A DNA stretch of 64,000 nt from Mucor racemosus (lineage: Eukaryota > Mucoromycota > Mucoromycetes > Mucorales > Mucoraceae), in assembly GCA_027405735.1 (NCBI GenBank), contig JAPEHQ010000001.1:4340001-4404000 (forward strand), written 5' to 3'. A program made the position numbers and the translations under genes. The notes below the pieces were generated by a model. It saw nothing but the letters and a program-made list of their open reading frames with translations, was not told the origin of the DNA and searched no databases. Shown here piece by piece: positions 48,125 to 59,476 of the stretch. The stretch's first letter is position 1. Each line of letters opens with the position of its first letter.

Positions 48125-49770
48125 AGCTTGATAGTCTGATATGCCTTATCAAACGGTGAATATATTCTTGGAATAAATATGAAAACAGAACGAGAGAAAC
48201 AGCACACGTAGAAAAGGATTTTCAAGGCTCTACAGTATTTAGCGCAACTAAAACCCTGCTAAATTGCTCATTTCAGCCAACGTAAAAGCAGCATTACAGC
48301 GCCTGAACTATTAACTAATAAGAAAAATAGGCAATATCTGTTATCATAGAAACATGCATTTTTTTACCAGGAAAACCGTCTGTCATAGCATAGATGCGTT
48401 AAAAAATTGCAAAAGCGAGCCCGCAGAGCGACGCCGTAATTGAGCATAGCAAGATCGAACGGCTAAGTCTCTTATACTATGGTATATATCAAAGTTTTAA
48501 ATAAAAATGCGTTTTTTTTTTTACTTTTCTTATATTTAATCACGTACAATCTGAAAATTCAGACTTTGTAGCGGACATTTTCGGGGCTCATTTTAGCCTT
48601 ACCAACACTCATGATTTTGATCAAAAAACAGAAAAATCAAATTTTGATACCAAAATCAACGTTTAAATATACTACATGGTGAGAGAAAATTGTAGCCATG
48701 ACTAATACATATTTTATAAAAGCTTAATATTGAATATTAAGTAATAAAAATTTGTACTTTTGTCCCAAAAACGAAATTTTGGTTAAAGGATTTTCATGTA
48801 ATATTTTGCAATAAAAATGTTTGTTGTTTTTTATTGAGCAAATAGAGCGCTAAATTCTGTATGTGTGTATATTTTTTGTTTTTATAACTGGTAGTATAAT
48901 TCACTCTAGATTTGCAAAATCAAAAAAAAAAAAATTAAAAAATGTCAAAATTGATGATCTGGACAAGAATAATTTTTGAAATTAATATTTCGCTTATAAG
49001 CCTTGTGAGGCTTAAAAATAAGAGATTTTATAATACTTGAAAACTTTTTGAAGAATTTACGATGCTGTACCCACTTGATTTGAGCTAATTACTGTAAATC
49101 TTTATACATGTTAATATTGTGTCGTAGTTTATTTGATGATGATATAGTCTTACTTTATAATTATTGCACTAGAGGTGATTTACATTGAGCTTTGATCTTA
49201 CTTCTTTTCCAATATCATAAACATAAACATGACTATCACTGAAGAAACCTATTGCCGTCTTTTTATCCTCATCTTTGTCCCAAGCCAATTTATTCAATGT
49301 TTTACTAGAACCAACTTAAGTACTTACAAACGGTTCCTTGGTATTTTCATTCAAATTTCATAAACTTCATTGACTGGTTCCATTTGCAGTAGTATCAAAC
49401 GTATCATCAGCCCGCCTTATGATAAATGTCAATCTAAAATCAGAAACATCCCCTTGTCATTGTTATAAGCTATGAAAAGCTTGATTTTTACTAATACAAC
49501 AATTAAATAAAAGACAAAATAATACTAATTGCATATAGTGAGGAGTATTCAACATCTAGTTGAGTTTAATGCAGAATACCTTTGAACCCTTTTGAAAGTT
49601 CTGAAGCAAACACAACATCTTGGTCTTGTAATTCCTATCCATCAAAATGTCACGATTTCCACCGCACAATGAATGCACCTTTTATCAATCTCGGCCTCGT
49701 TTCACATTGAGTATCAGTTTTTTTACCAGTTGTATTTTCTCCGATTCATTACTATTCGGTCATATTGAAC
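48125..49770 (-). repeat. Dynein-fragment repeat unit U6
   Basis: Mirror of 42596-44241 with no difference noticed, including the (A)n tract near 48926 and the same dynein frame break. Confidence 0.85.
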
Positions 49771-50305
49771 GATAGTGTATTAAATTACAATTTACTAGTA
49801 TACTTTTGGTAGTTTTTTGTTATTACTTTAAAAACTTGATCCTATTATTATTATTATTACCATTGATTATAATTGTCAAACTTATTGATTCATACAGTAT
49901 ACCATATTACTATTTCGCATTATTGGTAGAGATTATACAATTGATATCCGCATTTAACACTGGTGTGTTGCATCCACCGGTTATTTTTTAAGATAATGAA
50001 CCTTTTGATTTGTAGTAATCCTTATTGATAATAAGAAGTCAGCTAACTGATCTGTGGTAACATTCTTGATTGTTCTTATTGTTCTAAAGTAAGATCCAGG
50101 AAACGGGATATTATGTGAGACATATCCACTTGTTGGACTTAACTGTATAAAATAAGCTCAACTTAAATGTGCTGTGTTACTAATGTAAATAGATTGATCT
50201 GACATGAAATGTCAGAAAGATATAATCGATCCAAAAATTATCTAACGGATAAATGTAATAATATAGAATTTGTATGTAAATAGTACAAATTATTGATATT
50301 GAATA

Positions 50306-51035
50306 AAGATTGCAGTAAATTACGATGTTAATTTACTAAAATAAAAAAAATATAAAAATAAAAGCAGTAGAAATACAATTATAATCAGCTAAAGTTTTTA
50401 TTACAAAAGATTTCTGAAGAGTTAAAATAATTGAAAAGTATGAGGGTATTTATAGTGATTTGGAGAACTTGGATACCATCAGACTTGAATGGATGTATAT
50501 TTAGTAATCTTCCAGTTTTGAGTACATTGTTATTGATTTGATATTTTAAGGGGTAAACTGTATAGAGCATTGACCATAAGGGATTGTATGTCAAGTGTGA
50601 CAATATCGACCTTTTGGGAAATGGTTGTTTTTGTTTATTTCTGTTATATCTATTTTATGTAACCTTGATTTTTAAGGGGTAGTTTTTATATGCTTGAATC
50701 TTATTTATATTGATAGTGCAACTACGATATAGATGAGTAGTTGACTAAATTGATATCTTTGTTTATTATCATTATTAATTTGGATAGAATCCTGTTTTGA
50801 TATATATGTCATTTGTGTAATTGATTGCGCCGTGATCAAGGGTGCTATCATCTACACGACATGTATGGTTCAAAAAGGGTATTTCATATTTTTAGCATGC
50901 GTTTGTTATTGTGTTCAATTGAAGCGTTTGTTTATTATCGTTGTTCACATTTCAAGTGGCATCATATTTTATGAGCGACACTTGAAATTTAGGTTGTTTT
51001 ATTTTTATCAAGCGTTTTTAGTATGTAATTCCACT
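50306..51035 (-). repeat. Interspersed repeat B, copy in the right arm
   Basis: Mirror of 41331-42060. Confidence 0.75.
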
Positions 51036-51149
51036 GCAAAGATGATCTTCAGTTTTTGTGTGTGTTTTAATTTATTAGTAAATTCCTTTATTAAATTATA
51101 ATACATGTTTTCTTGCTCCAATATTTCTTCTAAATATTGGGCATTTCAA

Positions 51150-52398
51150 GACTGCTACCTATGTTAAAAAATTAGTCCCTTATGTTACAGTAGCATGCGT
51201 ATTCAATAGTTAAAGAAAAGAGTACCACCTCGACCGTCTGATATGATTTATCAAACGGTGAATATATCCTAGGAATAATATAAAAGCAAAAAGAGAAAAA
51301 CAACACACGTAGAAAAGGATTTTCAAGGCTTTACATTATTTAGCGCAATTAAAACCTTGTTAAATTGCACATTTCGGCCAATGTAAAGGCAGCGTTACAG
51401 CGCCTGAACTATAAACTAATAAGAAAAATAGGCAATATCTGTTATCATAGAAACATATATTTTTCTACTAGGAAAACCGTCTGTCATATCATACATTCAT
51501 TAAAAATTGCAAAAGCGATCCCGCAGAGCGACGCCGTAATTGAACATAGCAAGATTGAACGGCTAAGTCTCTTATACTATGGTATATATCAAAGTTTTAA
51601 ATAAAAATGCGTATTTTTTCTACCTTTTCTTATATTTAACCACGTGCGGTCTGAAAATTCAGTTTTTGTAGCGGACATTTTCGGGGCTCATTTTAGCCTT
51701 ACCAACACTCATGATTTTGATCAAAAAACAGAAAAATCAAATTTTGATACCAAAATCAACGTTTAAATATACTACATGGTGAGAGAAAATTGTAGCCATG
51801 ACTAATACGCATTTTATAAAAGCTTAATATTAAATATTAAATGATGAAACTTTGTACTTTTGCCCCAAAAACGGTTTTTTGATTAAAGGATTTTCATGTA
51901 GTGTTTTGCAATAAAAATGTTTGTTGTTTTTTATTGAGCAAATACAGCACTAAATTCTGTATATGTGTATATTTTTTGTTTTTATAACTGGTAGTATAAT
52001 TCACTCTAGATTTGCAAAATCAAAAAAAAAAAATTAAAAAATGTCAAAATTGATGATCTGGACAAGAATAATTTTTGAAATTAATATTCCGCTTATAAGC
52101 CTTGTGAGTCTTAAAAATAAGAGATTTTATAAAACTTGAGAACTTTTTCAAGAATTTACGATGCTGTACCCACTTTATTCAAGCTTATTACTGTAAATCT
52201 TTATACATGTTAATATTGTGTAGTAGTTTATTTGATGATAATAAAGCCTTGCTTTATAATTATTGCGCTAAAGGTAATCTACATTGAGTTTTAGTCTTAC
52301 TTCTCCAATATCATAAACATAAACATAGCCATCACTGGAACCTATTGCCACTTTTTTGCCGTCTGTGTCCCAAGCCAATTTATTCAATGGTTTACCAG
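51150..52398 (-). repeat. Dynein-fragment repeat unit U7
   Basis: Mirror of 39966-41215; the dynein stretch is at about 52304-52397 on the minus strand. Confidence 0.85.
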
Positions 52399-53090
52399 AA
52401 GCTAGAAGCGAAGGTATCTCTTTTTACACATTTTTGAGGATATCTCTACGAAAAATCAACATTTTCAAAAGAGCTAATTGCACCCAACAGAGTTTAACGA
52501 GCTCTATAATATGAACATAAAAAAAATACTGCTTGATATAATGAATATGTTGAAATCTACTATAAAAATGTCAAAAAAATGAAATAAAAAAAAAGTACTC
52601 AAAGTTTTTTCGTACCATAATATGTTATAGAGCGCTTCAAAACAAGTAAGTTTTATTATTAAAAATTGTTAGCATTTCTTTATATTTTGCAGAGATATTT
52701 GGGGCTAAAGATTTTAGTTTTAGCAGTGAAATACGTGTAAAAATCTGAAACATTAATGCTCAAAAATCTATATCAACTGCAAAAGATAGGATATTTTTGG
52801 ATACTTGTTTTTGGATTAAAGTTGAACATCTCAGGTATATTGGCATATGATTTTTTCTTGTGATTATTTAGTGAAAAAAAAAGTAGAGTAGGGATGAAAA
52901 ACGAGACTCAGATTTAAGAAAAAAGTATTACATTTTACACGTTTTTGAGTTTTCGTGAGTTATAAACTAAATTTTGGAATAGATAGCATAATGCAACCAA
53001 TTCATATCTATTTTGCAATATCCAAGATATACCCTGATACTTGTTTAATATATGGTTGGTTATAGAAAAGGTGCCACGCTCCGGTGTGGA
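52399..53090 (-). repeat. Repeat family A, right edge of palindrome
   Basis: 52399-52680 mirrors 39690-39965 with a few changes (e.g. gagctaattgcaccc versus gagctaaattgcatcc). 52680-53070 continues into family-A sequence corresponding to 26940-27330, beyond the point where the left edge stops matching. Confidence 0.7.
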
Positions 53091-53803
53091 ATTGAAAGAT
53101 AAACAAAGTAACTAATTCTAACTATAGTTTAAGTTCTGATAAAAAATAAATAAATAAGAGAGCACTGGCCAATTCCGACAGAGCAATCATTTATCCAAAG
53201 ATGCAAAAGTTAATAATTAAATGAAAAATATTATGAAAAATGATTATCCAGTAAATGTTTGTTAAATTTAAAGTTTGAAACAAGCGATGATCCCCGAGAT
53301 TTATGGACATTACCAGATATCCCTCTATTTTCCCACCTCTATTTCTCATTCACTCCAACGTTCTCTGAATCAGCATGAATTCGAAAGTATATTCTTCTAT
53401 AAGTATAGCTACACTTTGGCAATGCAAAACAATTCTAAGAAACCGGTTTGTTTACAATAAACTTTTGGTTTTTTTTTCTTTTTTTTTTATAGGGTAGAAC
53501 GTAGTGGATATATTTTATTTATTATTTTTAATATGAAGACTTAATATGCATGAAACTCCTACAATAACGTTTCATGTAGCACAGCGTAAACCATGGTCAA
53601 GAGATTGAGAGGTCTCCACAAGTGGGCCTACTGTAAACAAGGTCGCTATAATGATTATATTATGAAAGAGGGGAAAGAAATCGACTAATTAAAGTGCTGC
53701 ACCAAGAGCCAAACGGGCATGCGGAGTACGTCATACGAAAAGTTGTGGGTTGGCGACATGACACTAAACAGGAAATACAGTACTACATAATATTATCAAA
53801 CAA

Positions 53804-53878
53804 GCTTGCTTCCACCAGGAAGCGAACTCGAGCGTTGCGCTTGGGAAGCACACGTCTTAACCATTCAGCCCAACCACC
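53804..53878 (-). pseudogene. tRNA-like sequence / possible SINE head
   Basis: On the minus strand GGTGGTTGGGCTGAATGGTT starts an A-box-like element. An anticodon-like arm TGTGC-TTCCCAA-GCGCA follows (CCC in the anticodon place), then a B-box-like GAGTTCGCTTCC. The 3' acceptor strand complementary to GGTGGTT is missing and the D-stem does not pair, so this is not a functional tRNA. Confidence 0.5.
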
Positions 53879-54925
53879 AAAGGCAAACTCTTGATTTTTT
53901 GTCTGTTATACTGTATAAATGTTAATTGGCCTGTAGTAGTAAATTGGGGGCTGTGTTCATAAATGGATCCGATAAAAATTCGAGATTCACTGATTTGTGT
54001 AACTGGCAACCTGATTCTACATGGATATGCCTGGCCTTGGAGATAAAAATAATATACAAATAATAATAAACAATGGCCCGTCGATTAGAATGATTTTTAA
54101 TGTAGCTATATACCGCATACTTGAAGTTTTTAATAGTAATGATAAAGGCGCTTTCTTGTATTTAACAAGGAGATGTCCTGGATGAAGAGGGATAAGTTTC
54201 GAATGTTACATTCAACCAATGAATTGCATGCCTACCTGGGGTAAATAATTTCAGCAGTTATTATGAAACTAAAAAGCTGCATTATGAAAAAGTATAGAAA
54301 AAAAAAAGGGGCAGACTATAGCGATTCCGATTGGTATCATTCCGCGCAATTTCGGTTAATCGAAAAGTCAATATACAATATTCTTTTAAATCTAAAACCG
54401 TTTTGAAGAAAGAATATATAAACAAAAATCCATAGGACAAGGAAGATGATTCCACATAAATGTCCTTTGCATGCAAACGCAAATGACGCTAGTTATCAGA
54501 TCCTTTTTCTTTCAAGCTGCCCAATTGGGTTATTTTTGCCCGAGACACATTTTTGCGGGAACTAAACGAGATTCATGATGGAATCATTTAACTGCGCTTT
54601 TATATTTTCACCTGGCAACTGATATACGGCTCTGGATATTGTATGTTTCTACGCATTTTAGAAGCTTATATAAAGTAAATAGAGATGACACAATCTTTTA
54701 TTAAACGCTTTCATCACCAACATTTGACACTGATGCTAACATTGGGCGTCACTAGGTGTGAAATGAGTATTCCACCATGTGAAAAAACAGCCAATCGGTT
54801 CCATGTGGTCCGAATTTGCGTTTGTGTGGGGGGAGGGGGTGGATAAACCAATGATTGTTTGATTTAAGCGGAGAGGACAGCAGAATAAATAAATTAATAT
54901 ATAAAGAAACAAGGAAGGAAACACC

Positions 54926-55000
54926 CCTCCCTTCTCTCTCTTTTTTTTTTTTTCTTTATAAAGATATACATCTCTTTTTTTTTCTTTACTTTCATTCGAT
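54926..55000 (+). promoter_or_regulatory. Pyrimidine-rich core promoter/leader of P450 reductase
   Basis: Two CT/T-rich tracts around a TTTATAAAGATATA (about 54955-54968) immediately before the ATG. Confidence 0.45.
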
Positions 55001-57257
55001 ATGACTCGATCATCTCAGCATTTATTAGATTCTTTAGATATTATATTTTTGGGTACCATTGGTCTTGGTACCATTGCTTGGTTTGCAAGACACCAAATCG
55101 CTGAAAAGCTTTTCAAGTCAAACAAAGCTGAAATCAAGCCTGCCAACGAGTTAAAGACAGGCCCAGTAAAGAAAGAACGTAACTTTGTTAAAGTCATGCA
55201 ACAACAGGTAAGAAACGAGATACACTCTTATGATACAAATCTGACCTATTCGATTTATTTATCAGGGACGTAGAGTAATTTTCTTTTATGGCTCTCAAAC
55301 AGGTACAGCCGAGGATTATGCTTCTCGTCTCGCTAAAGAGTGCTCGCAAAAGTATGGTATTAGCTCTATGGCTGCTGATATTGAGCAATATGATATGAGC
55401 TATCTCGATACTGTGCCTGAGGATTTCTTGGTTTTCTTTGTCATGGCAACTTATGGTGAGGGTGAACCTACTGATAACGCTGTTGATTTCTGGGATCTGG
55501 TCTCTGATGAACAACCCCGATTCTCTGAAAACGGGGATGAGGAAGCTCCATTAAAGAACTTGCGTTACGTTGCATTTGGTCTTGGTAACAAAACATATGA
55601 ACATTATAATGAAGTTATTAGAAACGTTGATAGACGTTTAACTTCTATGGGCGCAAAGAGAATTGGTGAGTGTGGTGAAGGTGATGATGATGGCTCATTA
55701 GAAGAAGATTTCTTGGCATGGCAAGAGGAAATGTGGCCTGCTTTTTGCGAGGCCTTGGGTGTTGATGAAAATAGCACTTCTTCCGGACCAAGACAAGCTT
55801 CTTTTTCTGTTGAAGAATTGACTGAGGTTGATAAAGCCAAGATTTACGTTGGTGAACTAAGCGAATGGCTTAAAGAAGGAGCGTAAGTATTTTTTGTATA
55901 TGTATATTGATATGCAGGCATTAAACCGTTTTTGTTTAGTCGAGTAGTTTATGATGCTAAGCGTCCTTATAATGCACCTATTACTTCCAAGGATTTGTTC
56001 AAGGGCAGTGATCGCCACTGTCTTCATATGGAGATTGACATTTCTGACTCCAATTTGACTTACCAAACTGGTGACCATGTTGCTATTTGGCCCACAAACA
56101 ACGAAATTGAAATTGAAAGACTTGCCAAGGTCCTCGGTTTATCAGATAAACTTGACACTGTCATCCGTGTTCAAGCAATTGATGCTGCTGCTTCAAAGCA
56201 ATTCCCATTCCCCGTTCCTACCACTTATCGTGCCATTTTCCGTCATTATCTTGATATCTGTGCTGCTGTATCTCGCCAAACATTAATGTCTTTAATTGAA
56301 TATGCACCTACAGAAAAATCAAAGGAAGTTTTACGTAAGTTGGCTACTGATAAGGATGAATATCGTGTGCATGTTGGTGATGTTACTCGTAATTTGGGTG
56401 AAGTTTTGGAAATGTTGGCTGAAGCAGAATCTTTGGATGTTGAAGATAGTTTCTCCACTGTTCCATTTGATTTGATCGTTGAAAGTGTATCTCGCCTTCA
56501 ACCTCGTTACTATTCCATTTCTTCATCATCCAAGGAGAGTCCCAAGAAAATCTCAGTTACTGTTGTAACTCTTCAATATACTCCTGAAACTTCTTCTCCT
56601 CGTACTGTTTATGGTGTCAATACTAATTATCTCTGGCGTCTCCATGAATCTATCAATGGCATTGAACCCGATGTTTCTTACCCCCATTACAGTATTACTG
56701 GTCCTCGTAACTGTCTTTACGATACTGAAACTAATGTTGCTCGTGTCCCTGTACATGTTCGTCGCTCTCAATTTAAGTTACCTAGAAATCCTACTATTCC
56801 TGTTATCATGGTTGGTCCTGGTACTGGTGTTGCTCCTTTCCGTGGATTTGTCAGAGAGCGTGCTCTCCAAAAGAAGGAAGGTAAACCCATTGGCCCTACA
56901 ATCCTTTACTTTGGTTGTCGTAATTCTGCTGAAGATTTCTTGTATGAAGAAGAATGGTCCGATTTATTTGAAACTTTGGGTGAATCATCTCGTCTTATTA
57001 CAGCATTCTCTCGTGAAACATCTCAAAAAGTGTATGTTCAACATCGTTTAATGGAAAATGGACCCGAGATGTGGGATTTATTAGAAAAGGGAGCTTATGT
57101 TTATGTTTGTGGTGATGCCAAGATAATGGCTCGTGATGTCAACCAAACATTTGTTCGCTTTGCTCAACAATTTGGTGGTCTTGAGGAAGACAAAGCTCAC
57201 GATTATGTAAAGAATTTGAGAAACACTGGTCGTTACCAAGAAGATGTTTGGAGTTAA
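55001..57257 (+). CDS. NADPH-cytochrome P450 reductase
   Basis: Three exons: 55001-55207, 55266-55882, 55940-57257; 713 residues. An N-terminal ER anchor at about 12-28 precedes the flavodoxin domain (YGSQTGTAEDYA from 77; ATYGEGEPTDNA; FGLGNKTYEHYN). The FAD domain has RYYSIS (464-469), and the NADPH domain has GPGTGVAPFRGF (from 567), FGCRN and CGDAKIMARDV. It ends EDVWS, where the penultimate Trp stacks on FAD. It transfers electrons from NADPH through FAD and FMN to ER cytochromes P450, including sterol 14-demethylase, and to squalene epoxidase. All cofactor motifs are intact. The length fits the family (about 700). It is convergent with the OXLD1-like gene (about 190 bp). Confidence 0.97.
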
Positions 57258-57443
57258 ATTTGTACCTTTATTATTCATTATCACATTTCATTATTTATAT
57301 ATCTTTTCCCGTTAATGTCAAACTCCCTTCTCTCTCACACTATATCAATTTATCATATACACATTTCCTCTCTCTCTCTCTCTCTCGCTCTCTCAAAATT
57401 TGCAATACTATAGAGTTTTAATAAATAAACATGCACAGTTTTA
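57258..57443. other. Convergent 3' intergenic with (CT)n
   Basis: A (CT)n microsatellite at about 57367-57398 lies between the two convergent gene ends. Confidence 0.5.
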
Positions 57444-58063
57444 TTATTTACTATTAAGCTTCTTTTCCATTTCTAAAAACGCTTTCATGGTAGGATCCAT
57501 CTCTTCTACTTCATCTACAGTTTTTGAAGGATCTAATTCTCTAGGTAATGACTCTCCAGCATCTAAAAATTTCTTTTTAATGTCTTTTTTTCTCATTGCA
57601 TAATCTTCCATATCTTCCTGATACATATCCCAAACACTATTGAATATAAAATTGAAATTTAATATGTGATTTTGACCAAATAAAAACATGAAATGCTTAC
57701 CAATGTGCGCAGCCACTATATAAATATAATTATTAATATACTTATTATCCTCAACATTGAATAGAAATCCTTTAAATACCTCATACAGCAGTTTTCAGGG
57801 GGGTCTGGCTTTTCTGGAAGCTCAATCGGTACCCCCTTTAGATAAACGAATAATTTAGGTTTTTTTACGTTGTCTATAGGTTGTGTTGGTTCAATGACTT
57901 CTGCAAATGGTATCGGTAATGGCACTTTTTGTCTAATTTCGGAAACTTGTTCCTGTAAAGATTTTTCTACTGGATCTCTTGCTTGCTTTAATATTTGTGT
58001 CCACCAACCATTATAGTTAGGTATTCTTTTATAATGTATTTGCCGAGTAAATATTAACGACAT
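57444..58063 (-). CDS. Oxidoreductase-like domain protein (OXLD1 type)
   Basis: Minus-strand exons 57780-58063, 57701-57715, 57444-57636; 163 residues. The family signature PPENCCMSGCAHCVWDMYQED lies at 88-108 and its cysteines (C92, C93, C97, C100) are split over three exons, the middle one only 15 nt long (coding most of SGCAHC). The N terminus is basic and aromatic (MSLIFTRQIHYKRIPNY), compatible with mitochondrial import; the C terminus is acidic and helical. The family occurs in fungi and animals (human OXLD1); its biochemical role is not established and the cysteines suggest redox or metal binding. Reading through either intron would break the motif. Confidence 0.85.
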
Positions 58064-58156
58064 GATGATTCATTTTATTCTAATTATGTAAAAGAAGAAG
58101 AAAAAGAAAGAAAGAATAAAAACATATAGTGTAATATAAAGGAAAGGGTGGGTGAC

Positions 58157-59476
58157 TTAAGTATTTTTGGGTATATCGATTGTACAAGCTGGTGAAGTAC
58201 AATAAGGTGATGGAGGTTGTTCAGATACACTTGAACTTCTTTCTTGCCTACCTAAAAAGAATCCGTCTTCTGCAAATGTACTACAACTATTCCATAATTT
58301 AGCTACTTCTGCTGTCATTCTTGTTACATATAAACATCCTTGTTTGATTGATTTGGGCCATGCAAATTCTTCTTGGGTTGAAATAGAGCGAATAAATGTC
58401 ATTACACTTACAATTGCCTAATGAAAAATACTTGGAATCAAGTTGTATAAACAAATTTATATTATAAATACCTTCAAATAAATACTTGTATCTTCCCATA
58501 TACGTCTACTAGATTCTTTTCTTGTTGGCAGCAGCAATAAATCTTCTTTATTGCTTCCCATATTTGCCTCTACATTCTTATCTAATCGATGTGATAATTC
58601 TGTAGCATATTGAGTTTGTCGTAGTAATTCATTTAATTTCTTTTCTAAACTAATTGAAATTTTATCCCCTTGTAATGTCTCTTCAATGGATTGTTTGAGA
58701 GTATTCAAAACATGTAATGAACTAGTTACTGCATTGCGTAAATGTGTATACAGTTGCGTATTATCCCCCTTGATATTAGGTGATGCCAAAGGTGAAGTCA
58801 TGGGCGAATGCGCAGAGATTGTCAATTCACTATACGATCTATTTCTCAACGGTGTAGTAGGCGTAGTTGAGCTTGCCTTTGATTGTTGCTGCATAAATGA
58901 TGTCAGTGTCTGCACAGGGTCCACAGACAAATAGGGATTAATCACTTGCCAAGCATCCTTCATATCAACTGTTGCGCTGTAAAGATTAATTAACAAATTT
59001 CTCGAGAATTTTGCATCTAAACCTTGAACAAGGGTTGATAGTCTAGTTCTTAATGTCCAACATAGTTCTTTTAATATAGAAATGCACGTTGCTGTTGCTT
59101 GAATAAGGTCATTACACATTTCTGGCAAAGGTAGTTTTTCAATCATATCTAAAATTGTCATTAACTTTTCTGTACTGGCCTTTGATTTATGTAAAATTGG
59201 AGAGAATGCTGCATGAAGACTATCATTTCCTATGCATCCAATACAACGACCTACAGTACGTTGTAATGAAGAAGCAGTAAATAAAATAGTTTGAGAAGCT
59301 TCTGTTATATGACTAATAGCTTTAGATGAAGTTGGAATTGGATGTTGAGCAGACGCAACTCTTTGAAAGTAATTTGCTGTATCTGCTTCGCTATGTTTAT
59401 ATACATTTTCTGATTCTATACGTGTTGTTACGTTAAGTGGTGGTAACCGTTGCTGAGGATGTAGATTTCGTTTCAT
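58157..59476 (-). CDS. RAM-pathway Sog2-like domain protein without leucine-rich repeats
   Basis: Minus-strand exons 58472-59476 and 58157-58417; 421 residues from ATG 59476 (an in-frame ATG at 59527 would add 17). Helical sequence includes SSLQRTVGRCIGCIGN, ILHKSKASTEKLM, LPLPEMCNDLIQATATCI, LKELCWTLRTRL, LVQGLDAKFSRNLL and YSATVDMKDAWQVI, which I recognise as the Sog2 domain of the RAM signalling network (Ndr kinase Cbk1/Orb6 control of polarity and cell separation). Fungal Sog2 proteins usually carry N-terminal leucine-rich repeats; here the domain starts within ~50 residues of the N terminus and no LRR lies upstream, since the divergent WW gene begins 190 bp away. A Ser/Thr/Pro linker (about 235-265) splits the domain. 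The domain call is fairly firm, the pathway role inferred. Confidence 0.75.

Larger units (their letters stand above)
39690..52680. repeat. Giant palindrome P3, about 13 kb
   Basis: The left arm (about 39890-44750) and right arm (about 47615-52475) are reverse complements; paired positions sum to about 92366. Five open frames of 61-89 codons translate identically in both arms (40761-41000 with 51365-51604, 41265-41534 with 50832-51101, 41763-41981 with 50385-50603, 42375-42560 with 49806-49991, 44141-44335 with 48031-48225), so the arms are almost free of differences over ~4.8 kb. Similarity continues outward with increasing divergence to about 39690/52680 and inward through older, broken inverted segments to an axis near 46.7 kb. 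No gene is carried. Confidence 0.93.
53091..55000. other. Gene-free region upstream of P450 reductase
   Basis: Contains a tRNA-like segment (53804-53878), possible coding relics (about 53277-53376 and 53690-53790) and the reductase promoter. The last ~80 bases carry pyrimidine tracts (cccctcccttctctctctttttttt, tttctttataaagatatac). No intact gene was found. Confidence 0.45.

Noticed and set aside
40761..51604. Paired 61-89 codon frames in both palindrome arms as protein genes
   Set aside because: They exist in mirror because the arms are identical. They have no start context, domain or composition of proteins, and are broken in the other repeat units (e.g. 7100, 11350, 14700).
39690..52680. 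Palindrome as a sequencing fold-back artefact
   Set aside because: The 2.9 kb centre is asymmetric, with LTRs carrying distinct target duplications on each side, and the outer edges diverge gradually. A fold-back read would give perfect symmetry to the centre. It cannot be fully excluded without reads.
56611..57051. 146-codon frame inside the P450 reductase
   Set aside because: Out-of-frame shadow within a fully conserved reductase coding exon.
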